A DNA stretch of 64,000 nucleotides from Prosthecobacter vanneervenii. Lineage in GTDB: Bacteria > Verrucomicrobiota > Verrucomicrobiia > Verrucomicrobiales > Verrucomicrobiaceae. A program made the translations under genes and the position numbers. Below the pieces are notes generated by a model. That model saw only the letters and a list, made by a program, of their open reading frames with translations. It ran no database searches and was not told where the DNA came from. Every line of letters begins with the position of its first letter. The first letter of the stretch is position 1. The DNA lies in assembly GCF_014203095.1 (NCBI RefSeq), contig NZ_JACHIG010000002.1, forward strand, positions 363,695-427,694. The letters run 5' to 3'. Of this stretch, positions 34,201 through 43,366 are shown in pieces.

Positions 34201-36395
34201 ACCTCAGTACCGCCAGCCAGCGCGTGGGCAGCCTGCAGGTGGCCTCCAACAACGCCACACTCAGCAGCACCGTCACCATCGGTGCCGGGCAGACGCTGCA
34301 GGTCAATGGTGCCTTCTCCACCGGTGTGGCAGGCAATGTCAAAATCCAGACGCGTGCGGTCTTCACCGGCGGCGGCTCACTCGTGGTGAATGCAGCAGCA
34401 GCAAACTTCGAGGCCGGTCTGCAGACCGTGACCTCCCAGGCTGCGGCCAATCTCCTGCCCGGAGCCCCCACCCCCTTTGACAGTGGCATCTATGCCAACA
34501 CCACGACCACCGACTTCTCCGGCCTGGGCTCCTTCAGCGCCACCGTCAGCGAATTCCGCGTGGGCTACGGCATCAACAACAACAGCACGCTCAATCTCTC
34601 GGACACCAGCAACAGCATCACCGCAGGCACCGTGCAGATCGCCAACAGCAATGGATTCAATTCCGGCACCGCCACCCTCGTGCTGGGCGCGGGTACGAAC
34701 AGCATCGCCACAGACACCATCAACATCGGCGTGTCCAAAGGCGTGGGCACGATCAAGTTTGCCTCACAAACCGCAGGCAGTGCAGGCACCGTGGTCATCG
34801 GCGGCAAGACGGGTGGCACCACCAACATCGTCGTGGGCAGCTCACTCACCACCTCCACGGGCGCCAGCCCCACCGGCACGCTGGATCTACGCGGCCACAC
34901 CGCCACCATCACCGCAGGCACGCTCACCATTGGCAAACGCAGCAGCGACGGTGCAGGCGGCGCGACTGGAATCGTGTACTTTGACGGCGGCACCTTCACG
35001 GCCAACAAAGTCGAGATCGGCACCATGAGCGGCAATGCGGGCACCACTTCCCCCGGCCCTACAGCCAGCGGCCAGCTCACCATCAGCGGCGGCACCTTCA
35101 CGGTGAACAGCGGCGGCAGCTTTGTGCTGGCCACGTATGCCAACACCAACACCTTCGGCATTGCCTCGGCCACGCTCACCATCAGCGGTGGCACGCTTGT
35201 CTCCAATGTGGACATCACCGAAGGCGGCGGCACCGGAGCCACCACCAGCAACACGCAAAGCACCATCGCCCTCACCGGCGGCACGCTGGACTTGACCGGC
35301 CACAGCATCGGAGACGCCACCAACACCATCAACACCCTCACCCTGGCCTCCGGCACGCTCAGAGACGTGCGTGAGATCAATGGCGGCGGCGCAGTCACCA
35401 AGACCACCACCGGCACTCTCGTGCTTCTCGGCACCAATGCCTACTCCGGCACCACCACCATCAGCGCAGGCACGCTGCAGGCGGGCAATGGCGGCACCTC
35501 CGGCACACTCGGCACCGGCAGCATCGTGAACAACGCCACGCTGGCCTTCAACCGCAGCGATGTCCTCACCGTGACCAACAGCATCAGCGGCACCGGTGTG
35601 GTGAACCAGACCGGCACCGGCACCACCGTGATGAGCGGCCCCAGCACCTACAACGGCCAGACCACCGTCAGCGCAGGCACCCTCATGGTGAACAACGCGT
35701 ATGCAGGCCCGGACTCCGCCACCGGCAGCGGCGCGGTGCAGGTCAGCGCAGGAGCCACCCTCGGCGGAAACGGAAACATCGGCGGCTCAGTCACCCTCGC
35801 CGCCAATGCCACGCTGGCCCCTGGTGGCAATGCCGCCACCATCGCCGCAGGCACCGCCGGAGTGAGCACGCAGATCGGCACCGTGCAGATCGGCGGCAGC
35901 CTCACCGCATCGGCATCCTCCGTCATTTCGCTGCAGCTCAACAGCGGAGACACCAGCCTCGTCCCCACCTTTGACACCAACACCAACCGCCTTACCGGCA
36001 TCAGCGGCACCGCTGCGCCAGGTGGCAATGACCGCCTCATCGTCGGCGGCACCCTCACCCTGGACGCAGCCTCAACGATCAACGTCGCCCTCGGCTCGTC
36101 CTTCACCCCAGCCTATCATGCTGTTTTTGATCTCGTGGACTGGAGCGGCTCCACCATCGCCCTCTCCTACTACGACTCCGGCACCGGCATCCGCCTCGGC
36201 GGCAGTGCCGACAACGCCTCCTACGCCCTCGATCTGCCCGACCTCACCGCTTTCAACAGCACTTGGTTCTGGGACGTCAGCCAGTTCGGCACCACCGGCG
36301 TCATCGCCATCGTGCCCGAGCCCTCCCGCGCCCTGCTGCTGCTCGGCGGTTTGCTCTGCCTGGGCCTGCGGCGGCGGAAGTCACGGCAGTCGTAA
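31254..36395 (+). CDS. Giant beta-strand-repeat surface protein with PEP-CTERM
   Basis: A 1,713-residue Gly/Thr/Ser/Asn/Ala-rich protein. An N-terminal signal region (ALALLSLLQPLSMAA) precedes WSGGTGTQAWSTGTNWVGG. At least six autotransporter-associated beta-strand repeats (pattern TLSGxxxYTGxTTVxAGTL) lie near residues 235, 500, 650, 940, 1390 and 1460, which implies a long right-handed beta-helix. The C-terminus VPEPSRALLLLGGLLCLGLR plus RRK is a PEP-CTERM sorting signal (PEP motif, membrane helix, basic tail), so it is expected to be processed by an exosortase encoded elsewhere. There is no autotransporter barrel. The likely role is a surface fibre or matrix protein. Confidence 0.93.
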   Translation: MSTPRLKRQLRRSAFCKTFHALALLSLLQPLSMAADATWSGGTGTQAWSTGTNWVGGIAPGALTGTTNADTATFGGTLGTTAITIDNGRNLRSLIFASGATGAMTIGSAGTNAGESLLLSSGGSISMNSGNTASVTLNAPMVLQPTSSSGNGSYTFTNNSTAVAGSDTNPYKMIINGNISGGATTGTIALNFTATTGNRNTDSTANVMNGLISNGQSSSLSVTVTGNSNQLGVWSFTNNNNSYTGTTSIVGGTLIFTSIANAGVNSAIGAGNTLNVGTASYVKYAGAAASTDRAITGNGSFYSNGTGALTLNGTVNTGLIFRGTQNFIINGLVTGSSGLSRTDPGTVFLNNNNNSFTGNISISDGAFQVTSIFNNGINSAAGNTGNINLGQASATNGRFEYAGSTTSTDRLIVMSNSATGNTGRGTLGAMTAGQTITFTNGVRLGTANTITSAANYSDLTLTGPGNGEIQGQIGGTTGNASAVVNMQIIKTGSGTWTLSGANTYTLQTTVSAGILNIRNSSALGAVLSSETVPSAANAGTTVASGATLQIQNNISVGAEALTLAGTGATGQNGALVNVSGTNTFGGALTLTANTTISSDSGSLALTNTTAIVGSGGSRALTLTGAGSGSLAAGMDATNIASLTKNGTGLWTLSGTSSYTGATTVNAGTLNVSGTLGNTAVTVANGATFAYAGSVGGSLTAATGSTLIIGNALSAGSTGTLTVGGNLTLNDSTVLMFDLGTTSDLIQANGSTITLDGIVRVTTGAGFTAGTYKLIGYTGTLTDNGLVAQMLAGYNLTISVDTVNQAVNLIATAISAQYWDGSGTVADGVQSGGNGVWTNAGTNWTLADGSNNASWTGSVEKIAIFGGAAGGTVQVQDAVTVNGLQFSKNYTLAAAGGQVQISSATTEVRVDTGVTATVAAPVTGSGGLNKTGDGTLNFTAASGSNTYTGPTLVTSGTLKIGATDTLPITTALTIGSGAFTAALDLSTASQRVGSLQVASNNATLSSTVTIGAGQTLQVNGAFSTGVAGNVKIQTRAVFTGGGSLVVNAAAANFEAGLQTVTSQAAANLLPGAPTPFDSGIYANTTTTDFSGLGSFSATVSEFRVGYGINNNSTLNLSDTSNSITAGTVQIANSNGFNSGTATLVLGAGTNSIATDTINIGVSKGVGTIKFASQTAGSAGTVVIGGKTGGTTNIVVGSSLTTSTGASPTGTLDLRGHTATITAGTLTIGKRSSDGAGGATGIVYFDGGTFTANKVEIGTMSGNAGTTSPGPTASGQLTISGGTFTVNSGGSFVLATYANTNTFGIASATLTISGGTLVSNVDITEGGGTGATTSNTQSTIALTGGTLDLTGHSIGDATNTINTLTLASGTLRDVREINGGGAVTKTTTGTLVLLGTNAYSGTTTISAGTLQAGNGGTSGTLGTGSIVNNATLAFNRSDVLTVTNSISGTGVVNQTGTGTTVMSGPSTYNGQTTVSAGTLMVNNAYAGPDSATGSGAVQVSAGATLGGNGNIGGSVTLAANATLAPGGNAATIAAGTAGVSTQIGTVQIGGSLTASASSVISLQLNSGDTSLVPTFDTNTNRLTGISGTAAPGGNDRLIVGGTLTLDAASTINVALGSSFTPAYHAVFDLVDWSGSTIALSYYDSGTGIRLGGSADNASYALDLPDLTAFNSTWFWDVSQFGTTGVIAIVPEPSRALLLLGGLLCLGLRRRKSRQS

Positions 36396-36409
36396 TCAGC
36401 AGCCAGCAC

Positions 36410-39313
36410 TCATTTCGCACTCTTGCCCGGCCTGAAGCGCTTCACCGCTGCTTTGAAGGACTGCAGTCCATCGCGTGAGGCACCGTAGCGGCCGGAGATG
36501 TACTGGGTGGCCAGGGGCTCAAACTGCGGGGCCAGATCGGGGCGTGTTTCGGTGACTCTGCGGGCAAAGGTCTGCGGGCCCTCGTGCGGCATCCAGGCGG
36601 GCACTCCGGCACGGCTCGCGCGGCGGCAGGCGCGCTGCCAGAGGCGCATCCAGGGGTCGGCATGCCGCGCCGGGCGGCGCAGCCACAGCGTCACCAGTGC
36701 GCCCGCCAGCAGCACAAAGGCCGCGCTCGGGATCAGCAGCACCAGCTTGCTCTGCCGCAGGCCCAGCCGCTCCAGCAGGCTGCGCTGGGTTTCCTGGTTG
36801 TAGTCGATCACCTGGTTCTGCCAGTCGTAGTTCACGCTGTCCCACCACAGGCGGAGGCGCTGCCAGATGGAGCCCCGCTGCCGCTCCGCCTCCTCCACAC
36901 CGCCGGCCATCAGGGCGCTGATGTCAATGTTCACACGGTCGGGTGCCAGTGCGGCGGTGGGATCAATGCGAAACCAGCCGTACTTCTCCAGCCACACCTC
37001 CACCCATGCATGCACGTCGCTCTGCTTCACGATGAGGTAGCCGCCGTTGTGGTCCGAGTATTCCCCGCCGAGAAAACCCACCACCACACGCGAGGGAACG
37101 CCCGCCATGCGCATCAGCGTGGCAAAGCTGGCGCTGAAGTGCTCGCAGAAGCCCACGCGGCGGCGCAGAAAGAAATCTTCCATGGCCTGTGGTCCGGTGT
37201 ACTCGCCGGGCTCCAGCGTGTAGTTAAAGCCCATGGTTTTGATGTAGCTCAGCGCGATCTGCACGATCTGCTCGTCGTTCTGCGTCACGGACTCCCAGTA
37301 GTCCGTGAGCCGCTTGAGCTCGGGTGAAATCTGGCGCGGCAGCTGCAGTGCAGCCTCCCGGTGGACTTCCAGCAAGTCACGCACAGGCTGCTGCTCAAAG
37401 CTCGAGAGCACCGAGAAACGCTCCGTGTTCATCACGGCAAAGGGAGAGACGATTGACTGGTCAAACTCCGGCGACAGATCCTCGCCACGCAGCCTGGCTG
37501 AGACGGGCAGGTCCAGTGAGGGCAGCCAGCGCTTGCCGTGCGCCTCCAGATCGATGACCTGACGCACGTCGCTGCTGTTCTTCATACGCGGCAGCCGTGG
37601 CGCATAGGGCAGGCGGTCGCCACGCAGCCAGTGCAGCCCCTCGCAGTGCCAGAGCGTGAGGCAGCGCCAGTAGCGCAACTCATTGGAGGGCACGTTTCCA
37701 TCTGGAAACCGTACGCGGAAGGCCACCTTGGAGCTCAGGGCCACCTTGGCGATGTTGCCTGGGCTCAGCTCGTTGTCGATGCCCGTTTCCCCAAAGCGGC
37801 TGCGGCCCAGCGCCGAGCCCAGATCCAGCAGACCACGTGGAAAGACAAAGAACAGCAGCACAGCCAGCGGCAGCGCCTGCGCAAAGAGCACACCCGTGAG
37901 GCGCAGCGGCTCGCGCGCCCCCGGTGCGCTGCGGCGAAAGCGCACCATGCATGCCGTGATGATGAGCAGCACCATCACCACCCAGATGGAGCGGGAGAGC
38001 TGATTCTCCAGCAGCACGGTGCAGAAGGCCATGAACCAGCCGATGAGCGCCAGCACCTGAAACTCCCGCGGAGAGCGGCTTTCCAGCATCTTGGCACCAG
38101 CCAGCACCAGCAGCAGCGCGATGCCTGGCTCCATCCCGCCGATCTCTCCATAATCTGCAAACACCGCCAGCACTCCGGCCACGATCACGCCCACGCGCAT
38201 GATCACATGCGGCACGCCCATGCGCAGCACGCCGCGCCAGATCATGCACAGCGCACACACCAGCAGGCCGCCATTGCCGATGTAACCGCGCAGCGGCAGG
38301 ATGGCCAGCAGCAGCGCCAGACTCATCAAGAGCAGCGGCCCCTTGGGCAGAAAGGTGGACTGCTCCATGCCCGCCATGCTCACCGTCTTGTCAGCCGCCT
38401 GCATTTCATCCACCACAGCAGCGCCACCGTCTGCACCCGGCTGAGTTGCCAGGGCGTCCAGACAGCGCCGCAGGTGTGCAGGCCCATGCCCGGCACGGAT
38501 CACACGCCCCGGCAGGCGCAGCTCATAGGGGCTGCCTTCCGCTTCACAAATTTCCATCCAGCGCGCCAGCTGGGCGGCACGTGCGGCATCTTCCAGCGTC
38601 AGGGCATCCCAGTCCATCACCACCACGCCCTGCACTCCGCTGCTCCAGGCCTTCACCATCAGCGGCCCGCCGCGCGCTGCGGCACGCCAGTCAATGTGGC
38701 GCGGAGAGTCCCCGGCACGCCACTCGCGCAGCCCCGCAAAATCATCTCCGCCTGCAGACTGTCCGCGCGCAGACGAGACCGCCACGGCCTCCCCACGCTG
38801 AGTGGTATCAGGAGCAGGCACCGGCAGATCTCCCGCCGGCCGCGGATGCACACGCCGCACCCAGGCCGTCTCCACCACCAGCTCCGCCGAAAAAAGCCCC
38901 AGCGGATACAGGCTGCGCACCAAAATCCGCAGTCCGCCACCAGACTCGTTCACAGGCGGCGGCAGCTCCACGACCACCACGCCACCCGCAGGCACACGCT
39001 CCACAAAAACGGACGTCGCAGCCCCTGCCGCGTGGATCTCCAGTCCGCACGGAGATACGGCCCCCGTGGCACGCAGCTCCACCGGAATGCGCTTCCCCAC
39101 CTCCTGCACACCGGGCCTGGCACCGGCCAGCCGCAGGCTCAGCCCGCGCAGATTGGCCCGCGCATGCAGCCAGGAGAGCAGGCTGATCGCCCCCGTCAGC
39201 AGCGCGATGAGGTGCGCCGCCCCATTGGACTGCGCCTCCGCCGCATACCACATGCCCGCCACGATGGCCAGCAGCGCCAGCGTGTGTCGGTTCCAGCGCA
39301 CGCGCACTTTCAT
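36410..39313 (-). CDS. DUF58-TgpA transglutaminase fusion protein
   Basis: A 967-residue membrane protein that joins two families usually encoded separately. Residues 1-320 are DUF58: two N-terminal helices, then GDDFAGLREWRAGDSPRHID and WRAAARGGPLMVKAW. From about 330 to 490 there is a cluster of membrane helices typical of TgpA. Residues about 690-800 are a periplasmic transglutaminase-like core with a C723-H768-D784 triad (GFCEHFSASF, DVHAWVEVW, RIDPTAAL). Another membrane helix near 860 and a cytosolic tail follow. The gene is 4 bp after moxR on the minus strand. The MoxR-DUF58-TgpA trio is known in many bacteria and may process envelope proteins. Confidence 0.9.
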   Translation of the reverse strand: MKVRVRWNRHTLALLAIVAGMWYAAEAQSNGAAHLIALLTGAISLLSWLHARANLRGLSLRLAGARPGVQEVGKRIPVELRATGAVSPCGLEIHAAGAATSVFVERVPAGGVVVVELPPPVNESGGGLRILVRSLYPLGLFSAELVVETAWVRRVHPRPAGDLPVPAPDTTQRGEAVAVSSARGQSAGGDDFAGLREWRAGDSPRHIDWRAAARGGPLMVKAWSSGVQGVVVMDWDALTLEDAARAAQLARWMEICEAEGSPYELRLPGRVIRAGHGPAHLRRCLDALATQPGADGGAAVVDEMQAADKTVSMAGMEQSTFLPKGPLLLMSLALLLAILPLRGYIGNGGLLVCALCMIWRGVLRMGVPHVIMRVGVIVAGVLAVFADYGEIGGMEPGIALLLVLAGAKMLESRSPREFQVLALIGWFMAFCTVLLENQLSRSIWVVMVLLIITACMVRFRRSAPGAREPLRLTGVLFAQALPLAVLLFFVFPRGLLDLGSALGRSRFGETGIDNELSPGNIAKVALSSKVAFRVRFPDGNVPSNELRYWRCLTLWHCEGLHWLRGDRLPYAPRLPRMKNSSDVRQVIDLEAHGKRWLPSLDLPVSARLRGEDLSPEFDQSIVSPFAVMNTERFSVLSSFEQQPVRDLLEVHREAALQLPRQISPELKRLTDYWESVTQNDEQIVQIALSYIKTMGFNYTLEPGEYTGPQAMEDFFLRRRVGFCEHFSASFATLMRMAGVPSRVVVGFLGGEYSDHNGGYLIVKQSDVHAWVEVWLEKYGWFRIDPTAALAPDRVNIDISALMAGGVEEAERQRGSIWQRLRLWWDSVNYDWQNQVIDYNQETQRSLLERLGLRQSKLVLLIPSAAFVLLAGALVTLWLRRPARHADPWMRLWQRACRRASRAGVPAWMPHEGPQTFARRVTETRPDLAPQFEPLATQYISGRYGASRDGLQSFKAAVKRFRPGKSAK

Positions 39314-39317
39314 GACT

Positions 39318-40283
39318 TCAGGGCACCGGAGTTTCTGCGATGAGCTGACGTGCCAGCGCCGTACCGCTCATGCCTTCTGCTGCGTGTTCAAGTCGATGCC
39401 CCATGACATAAACCGCCACCGCCTGGATGTCCTCCGGCAGCACCATGGCCCGGCCGCTGAGCAGCGCCCATGCACGCGCCGCAGCCAGCAGGGAGAGCCC
39501 GCCGCGCGGAGAAAGCCCATGCCCCTGCACGCGGCTGGCAGCCAGCAGATCCTGCAGATAGTCCAGCAGCGCCGGAGAGGCATACACCGCACGCGCCCAG
39601 GTCTGCAGCTGCTGCAGCTCCGGCACGGACATGGCAGGCTGCAGCGCACGCAGCAGCTCGCGCCGCTCCTGCCCTTCCAGCAGCGCACGCTCGGCGCTGC
39701 GGTCCGGCACCCCAAGCTCCAGACGCATCAAAAAGCGGTCCATCTGTGACTCCGGCAGCAAAAAGGTGCCGATCTGCGAAGACGGATTCTGCGTGGCAAT
39801 GACGAAAAACGGCTCCGGCAGCGGATGCGTGCTGCCATCTGCCGTCACCTTCCCCTCCTCCATCGCCTCCAGCAGCGCGGACTGGGTCTTGGGTGTGGCG
39901 CGGTTGATCTCATCCGCCAGCAGCACCTGCGTGAAAACCGGCCCGCGATGAAAGTGAAACGACGCCGTGTCACGGTCATAGATGGACGCACCGAGAATGT
40001 CTGCGGGCAACAGATCGCTGGTGAACTGCACACGGCGGAATCCCAGCCCGAGCGCCTGCGCCAGTGCCTGGGAGAGCATCGTCTTGCCCACACCCGGCTG
40101 GTCCTCAAACAGCAGATGCCCGCGCGCCAGCAGGCAGGTCACCGCCAGCCGCACCACATGCTCCTTTCCTAGAATGATCTGGGAGACCTGGGTGATGATG
40201 CTTTCGATTTGCAGAGCAGCCTGAACGGCGGTGGCGGCGGGCAGCATGGCGTCTGCGGAGGAGTGGGTTGCGCGTGAAGACAC
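39318..40283 (-). CDS. MoxR-family AAA+ ATPase
   Basis: A 321-residue AAA+ protein. Walker A is PGVGKT at residues 63-68, Walker B is VLLADEINRA, followed by sensor FFVIATQNPSSQIGTFLLPE and DRFLMRLELG. MoxR ATPases act as chaperones for partner proteins with von Willebrand or DUF58 domains. Here the partner is the directly downstream DUF58-transglutaminase fusion, with a 4-bp gap. An ATG 36 bp further in (40247) is an alternative start. Confidence 0.93.
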   Translation of the reverse strand: MSSRATHSSADAMLPAATAVQAALQIESIITQVSQIILGKEHVVRLAVTCLLARGHLLFEDQPGVGKTMLSQALAQALGLGFRRVQFTSDLLPADILGASIYDRDTASFHFHRGPVFTQVLLADEINRATPKTQSALLEAMEEGKVTADGSTHPLPEPFFVIATQNPSSQIGTFLLPESQMDRFLMRLELGVPDRSAERALLEGQERRELLRALQPAMSVPELQQLQTWARAVYASPALLDYLQDLLAASRVQGHGLSPRGGLSLLAAARAWALLSGRAMVLPEDIQAVAVYVMGHRLEHAAEGMSGTALARQLIAETPVP

Positions 40284-40346
40284 AAAAGAAGGGATTTATG
40301 CCCGCAAATGTCGCCGATTCCCCATCGCAAAGGCAAGCCCGCATTC

Positions 40347-40358
40347 ATGCTTAAGCAT
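40347..40358. promoter_or_regulatory. Palindrome upstream of moxR
   Basis: ATGCTTAAGCAT is a perfect 12-bp palindrome 64 bp upstream of the moxR start, next to an AT-rich stretch. It is a candidate operator, with no known regulator assigned. Confidence 0.35.
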
Positions 40359-40404
40359 AAATTAAACGCCTAGCCTCGTAGCCAGTCGCTCTGCCGCGAG
40401 ATGC

Positions 40405-40437
40405 AAAAAAAAGAGAGGGATCTCAGCGATCCCTCTC
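40405..40437 (-). terminator. Rho-independent terminator of glyS
   Basis: On the minus strand: GAGAGGGATC, loop GCTGA, GATCCCTCTC, then eight T. The 10-bp perfect stem with T-run lies 30 bp after the glycyl-tRNA synthetase stop codon. It is the clearest intrinsic terminator in the window. Confidence 0.93.
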
Positions 40438-40466
40438 CAGATTGAACATTCAGCACAGGTCTATGC

Positions 40467-42248
40467 TTACGACACCAGCGGCAGCAGCTTGCCGAGGAGA
40501 TCGCTGATCTTCACACGCTCCTGCTCGCCGCTGTCGCGGTGGCGCAGGGTGACGGTGTCGGCGAGTTCGGGGCCTTTTTCGCCGCAGGTTTCGAAGTCGA
40601 TCGTCACGCCAAACGGAGTGCCGGCTTCGTCCTGACGGGCGTAACGGCGACCGATGGAGGCGGTCTCGTCGTAGAAGCAGTTCATGTGCTTCTTGAGCAG
40701 TGCATAGACTTCACGGGCCTTGGCCACGAGCTCGGGCTTGTTCTTCAGCAGCGGGAAGACACCTACCTTCACCGGAGCCACGCGCGGATGCAGGCGCAGG
40801 ACGGTGATGACCTCCTTCTTGCCCTTCTCATCAACCTTCTCGGTTTCGGAGAAGGCCTTGGCGATGACAGCCAGCGCCATGCGATCCAGACCGGCGGAAG
40901 GCTCGATGACGTGGGGCACGTAGTTGCCTTTGAAGAGGCGCTCGAACCATGTACGCCACTGAGTCACGACGTCTGTGTCGATTTGCATGGCCTGCGGAAG
41001 CGACTGAAGCTTCTTCTGGATAAGAGCCTCCTTCTGCTCCGGCGTGAGCTTGGCCGCGGCGGTCTTGAGCTCTTCGTCGAAGACTTCGAGAGACTTGGTG
41101 CTGTGCTTCTGGTGCTGGGAGAGATCGAAGTCACCACGGGCGGCGATGCCTTCGAGTTCTTCGGTGCCGAAGGGGAATTCGCACAGAATGTCCACGCAGG
41201 CGCGGGCGTAATGGGCCAGGTCTGCGGGCGTCTGCCAGTAGTACTCCAGCACGTCACCGAGGCCGATGCCTTCGTAGAACTTGGTGCGCTGATCCACCCA
41301 GTAGCGGTGCCACATCTGCCAGCCCCAGTTGGGCTTGGGCTCGCTGAGGTCCGCGCCTTCGCTCCAGGCCATGACTTCGCCGGAGATGATCTCCACGGCT
41401 TCGTCGGGCTTGATGAAGAATTCGAGCTCCATCTGCTCAAACTCGCGGCTGCGGAAGGTGAAGTTCTTCGGCGTCACCTCATTTCGGAAGGCCTTGCCGA
41501 TCTGGCCGATGCCGAAGGGCACCTTCACACGGCTGGAGTCATACACGTTTTTGAACTGCGCAAAGATGGCCTGCGCAGTTTCAGGGCGCAGGTAGGTCAC
41601 GTCCGCCTCGGTGGCTGTGGGGCCGAGGTAGGTCTTGAGCATGAGATTGAAGGGACGGGCCTCACCGAGAGCACCGCCGGTTTCGGGGTGGAAGTCCACG
41701 CTGCCATTCACGGCGTCGATCTTCTCTTCATTGAGCAGTTCGATCTCCTCGGGCTTGCCTGCGGCTTCACCGGCGTTCTGCGCGATGAGGGCGCGGATGC
41801 GCTTGCGGAAGCTCTCGATGTGCTCGCCGTTTTTCAGCAGGGCGGAGACGGTGCGGTCCCAGCGCCAGCCGGTGGGTGAGGTGGCACCGCTGTACTTCAT
41901 GACCACGCCGTCCTGCGGCTCCACATGGTCGGCACGCACGCGCTTGTTGGTCAGCGAGCACTCGCGCATGAGATCGGCAAAGGTGTCCACATGGCCGCTG
42001 GCCTTCCAGATGGCGGGATTCATGAGGATGCTGGCATCCAGGCCCAACACATCCTCGCGCTCGCGGGTCATGGTGTTCCACCAAGCGGTGCGCAGGTTGC
42101 GCTTCAGCTCGGCACCCAGGGGGCCGTAGTCCCACACGCCGCCGCAGCCGCCGTAGATCTCGCTGCTTTGATAGATGAAGCCGCGGCGCTTGCAGAGGGA
42201 AACGATCTTCTCCATTTGCGCGATAGAGTTCTTGGCGTCGGTGGACAT
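40467..42248 (-). CDS. glyS: Glycyl-tRNA synthetase (single-chain type)
   Basis: A 593-residue class II synthetase of the homodimeric type found in archaea, eukaryotes and part of bacteria, not the alpha2-beta2 GlyQ/GlyS type. The start at 42248 (MSTDAKNSIAQMEKIVSLCKRRGFIYQSSE) is chosen; an upstream extension is non-homologous. Motifs: GGVWDYGPLGAELKRNLR, FNLMLKTYLGP, LRPETAQAIFAQFKN, FGIGQIGKAFRNE, FRSREFEQMELEFF, VIEPSAGLDRMALA. The C-terminal anticodon domain includes GRRYARQDEAGTPFGVTIDF. Charges tRNA-Gly. It ends at a strong terminator. Confidence 0.96.
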   Translation of the reverse strand: MSTDAKNSIAQMEKIVSLCKRRGFIYQSSEIYGGCGGVWDYGPLGAELKRNLRTAWWNTMTREREDVLGLDASILMNPAIWKASGHVDTFADLMRECSLTNKRVRADHVEPQDGVVMKYSGATSPTGWRWDRTVSALLKNGEHIESFRKRIRALIAQNAGEAAGKPEEIELLNEEKIDAVNGSVDFHPETGGALGEARPFNLMLKTYLGPTATEADVTYLRPETAQAIFAQFKNVYDSSRVKVPFGIGQIGKAFRNEVTPKNFTFRSREFEQMELEFFIKPDEAVEIISGEVMAWSEGADLSEPKPNWGWQMWHRYWVDQRTKFYEGIGLGDVLEYYWQTPADLAHYARACVDILCEFPFGTEELEGIAARGDFDLSQHQKHSTKSLEVFDEELKTAAAKLTPEQKEALIQKKLQSLPQAMQIDTDVVTQWRTWFERLFKGNYVPHVIEPSAGLDRMALAVIAKAFSETEKVDEKGKKEVITVLRLHPRVAPVKVGVFPLLKNKPELVAKAREVYALLKKHMNCFYDETASIGRRYARQDEAGTPFGVTIDFETCGEKGPELADTVTLRHRDSGEQERVKISDLLGKLLPLVS

Positions 42249-42380
42249 GATAGGTGGTCGATTGAGGGTATGGGATGTGCCGAATGGCTGGACTGCCACC
42301 GGCGAGATAGGGGCGCGAAAGGAGCACCAGCAGGCCCTCTGCGCAACGCATTTCGGGTGGGCTTGAGCCCCTGCTCCGCA

Positions 42381-43274
42381 CTACTCCCACAGCTTGCCAT
42401 CCTTCAGCCACTCGCGCACCAGTCCACGAAAGGCCGCCACGGCGGGGTCCTCGCCTTCCTTGGCCCACACCATCACCAGCGGAATGGTCTGCTGGGGTTT
42501 CAGCGGAATGAGCGCCAAGTTTTTGTTGGCCGTGCTCTCCGGCACCACGCCCACACCGGCGCCCGATTCCACGTATTGCAGCACCGTGCCGATGAGGCTG
42601 GGCATGTGCTTCACACGCGGCACAAAACCAGACGCCTGGCACGCAGCCTGAATGGCATCGTGAGAGCCCGCGCCCTCACGCCGTGCCAGGATGATGAGCG
42701 GCTCTCCGGCCAGCTTCTTCCAGGGGAGCGAGGTCAGCTTGGCCCAGGGATGATCCAGCGGCACGGCGGCGCAAAATTTCTCCTCCCGAAGAAGCAGCGT
42801 CTGCAATCCCAGAGCCTCATGCGCCAGCACAGGACGTGTCAGCCCCACGGAGAGACGCCCCTTGGAAACCATCTCCCACACACGCTCCGGAGTGCGCTCT
42901 TCCAGGATGACAGTGACGCGCGGATAACGCCTGCCGTATTCTTTGAGCAGACGCGCGAGAAACGGACGGGTGGGCGGGCCGATGTAGCCCAGCCTTAGCT
43001 CACCCTCCTCGCCTTTGGCGGTGCGGTGCACACGGCGCAGGGACTCGTCCAGCCGCTCCAGGATAAGCCCGATCTCATGCAGCAGCACATTTCCCGCAGG
43101 AGTCAGGCGCGGGGAGCGACGCTCGCGCTCGATGAGCTGTGCGCCCAGCTCACGCTCCAGTTCCTGCACAGCGCGGCTCAGTGCCGGCTGGGCGATGCGC
43201 AGACGTCGCGCCGCACGGGAGAAGCTCAGCTCCTCCGCCACGGCCTGGAAATATTTCAAATGTCGCAGTTCCAT
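42381..43274 (-). CDS. LysR-family transcriptional regulator
   Basis: A 297-residue LysR-type regulator. The N-terminal helix-turn-helix is MELRHLKYFQAVAEELSFSR followed by AARRLRIAQPALSRAVQELE. The effector-binding part begins about residue 90 (ELRLGYIGPP). It is divergent from the antiporter gene at 43367 with a 92-bp shared gap that contains TATACC-N14-GGTATA, so it likely controls that gene and itself. The inducer is unknown. Confidence 0.93.
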   Translation of the reverse strand: MELRHLKYFQAVAEELSFSRAARRLRIAQPALSRAVQELERELGAQLIERERRSPRLTPAGNVLLHEIGLILERLDESLRRVHRTAKGEEGELRLGYIGPPTRPFLARLLKEYGRRYPRVTVILEERTPERVWEMVSKGRLSVGLTRPVLAHEALGLQTLLLREEKFCAAVPLDHPWAKLTSLPWKKLAGEPLIILARREGAGSHDAIQAACQASGFVPRVKHMPSLIGTVLQYVESGAGVGVVPESTANKNLALIPLKPQQTIPLVMVWAKEGEDPAVAAFRGLVREWLKDGKLWE

Positions 43275-43287
43275 GATGTGGTCATTC

Positions 43288-43336
43288 TATACCGAATGGG
43301 CATCAAAGGTATATCAAAAGTCTATTTTCGTTACTG
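43288..43336. promoter_or_regulatory. Operator candidate before antiporter gene
   Basis: TATACC-N14-GGTATA (43288-43313) overlaps CATCAAAG-N8-AAAGTCTATTTTCGTTA (43301-43333). The latter block recurs with the same spacing at 48141-48176 before the porin gene. It lies between the divergent LysR and antiporter genes, 31 bp before the antiporter ATG, and is a candidate LysR-type site. Confidence 0.55.
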
Positions 43337-43366
43337 ATGCGCCTGATCCATCTATAAGCTGCCGAA

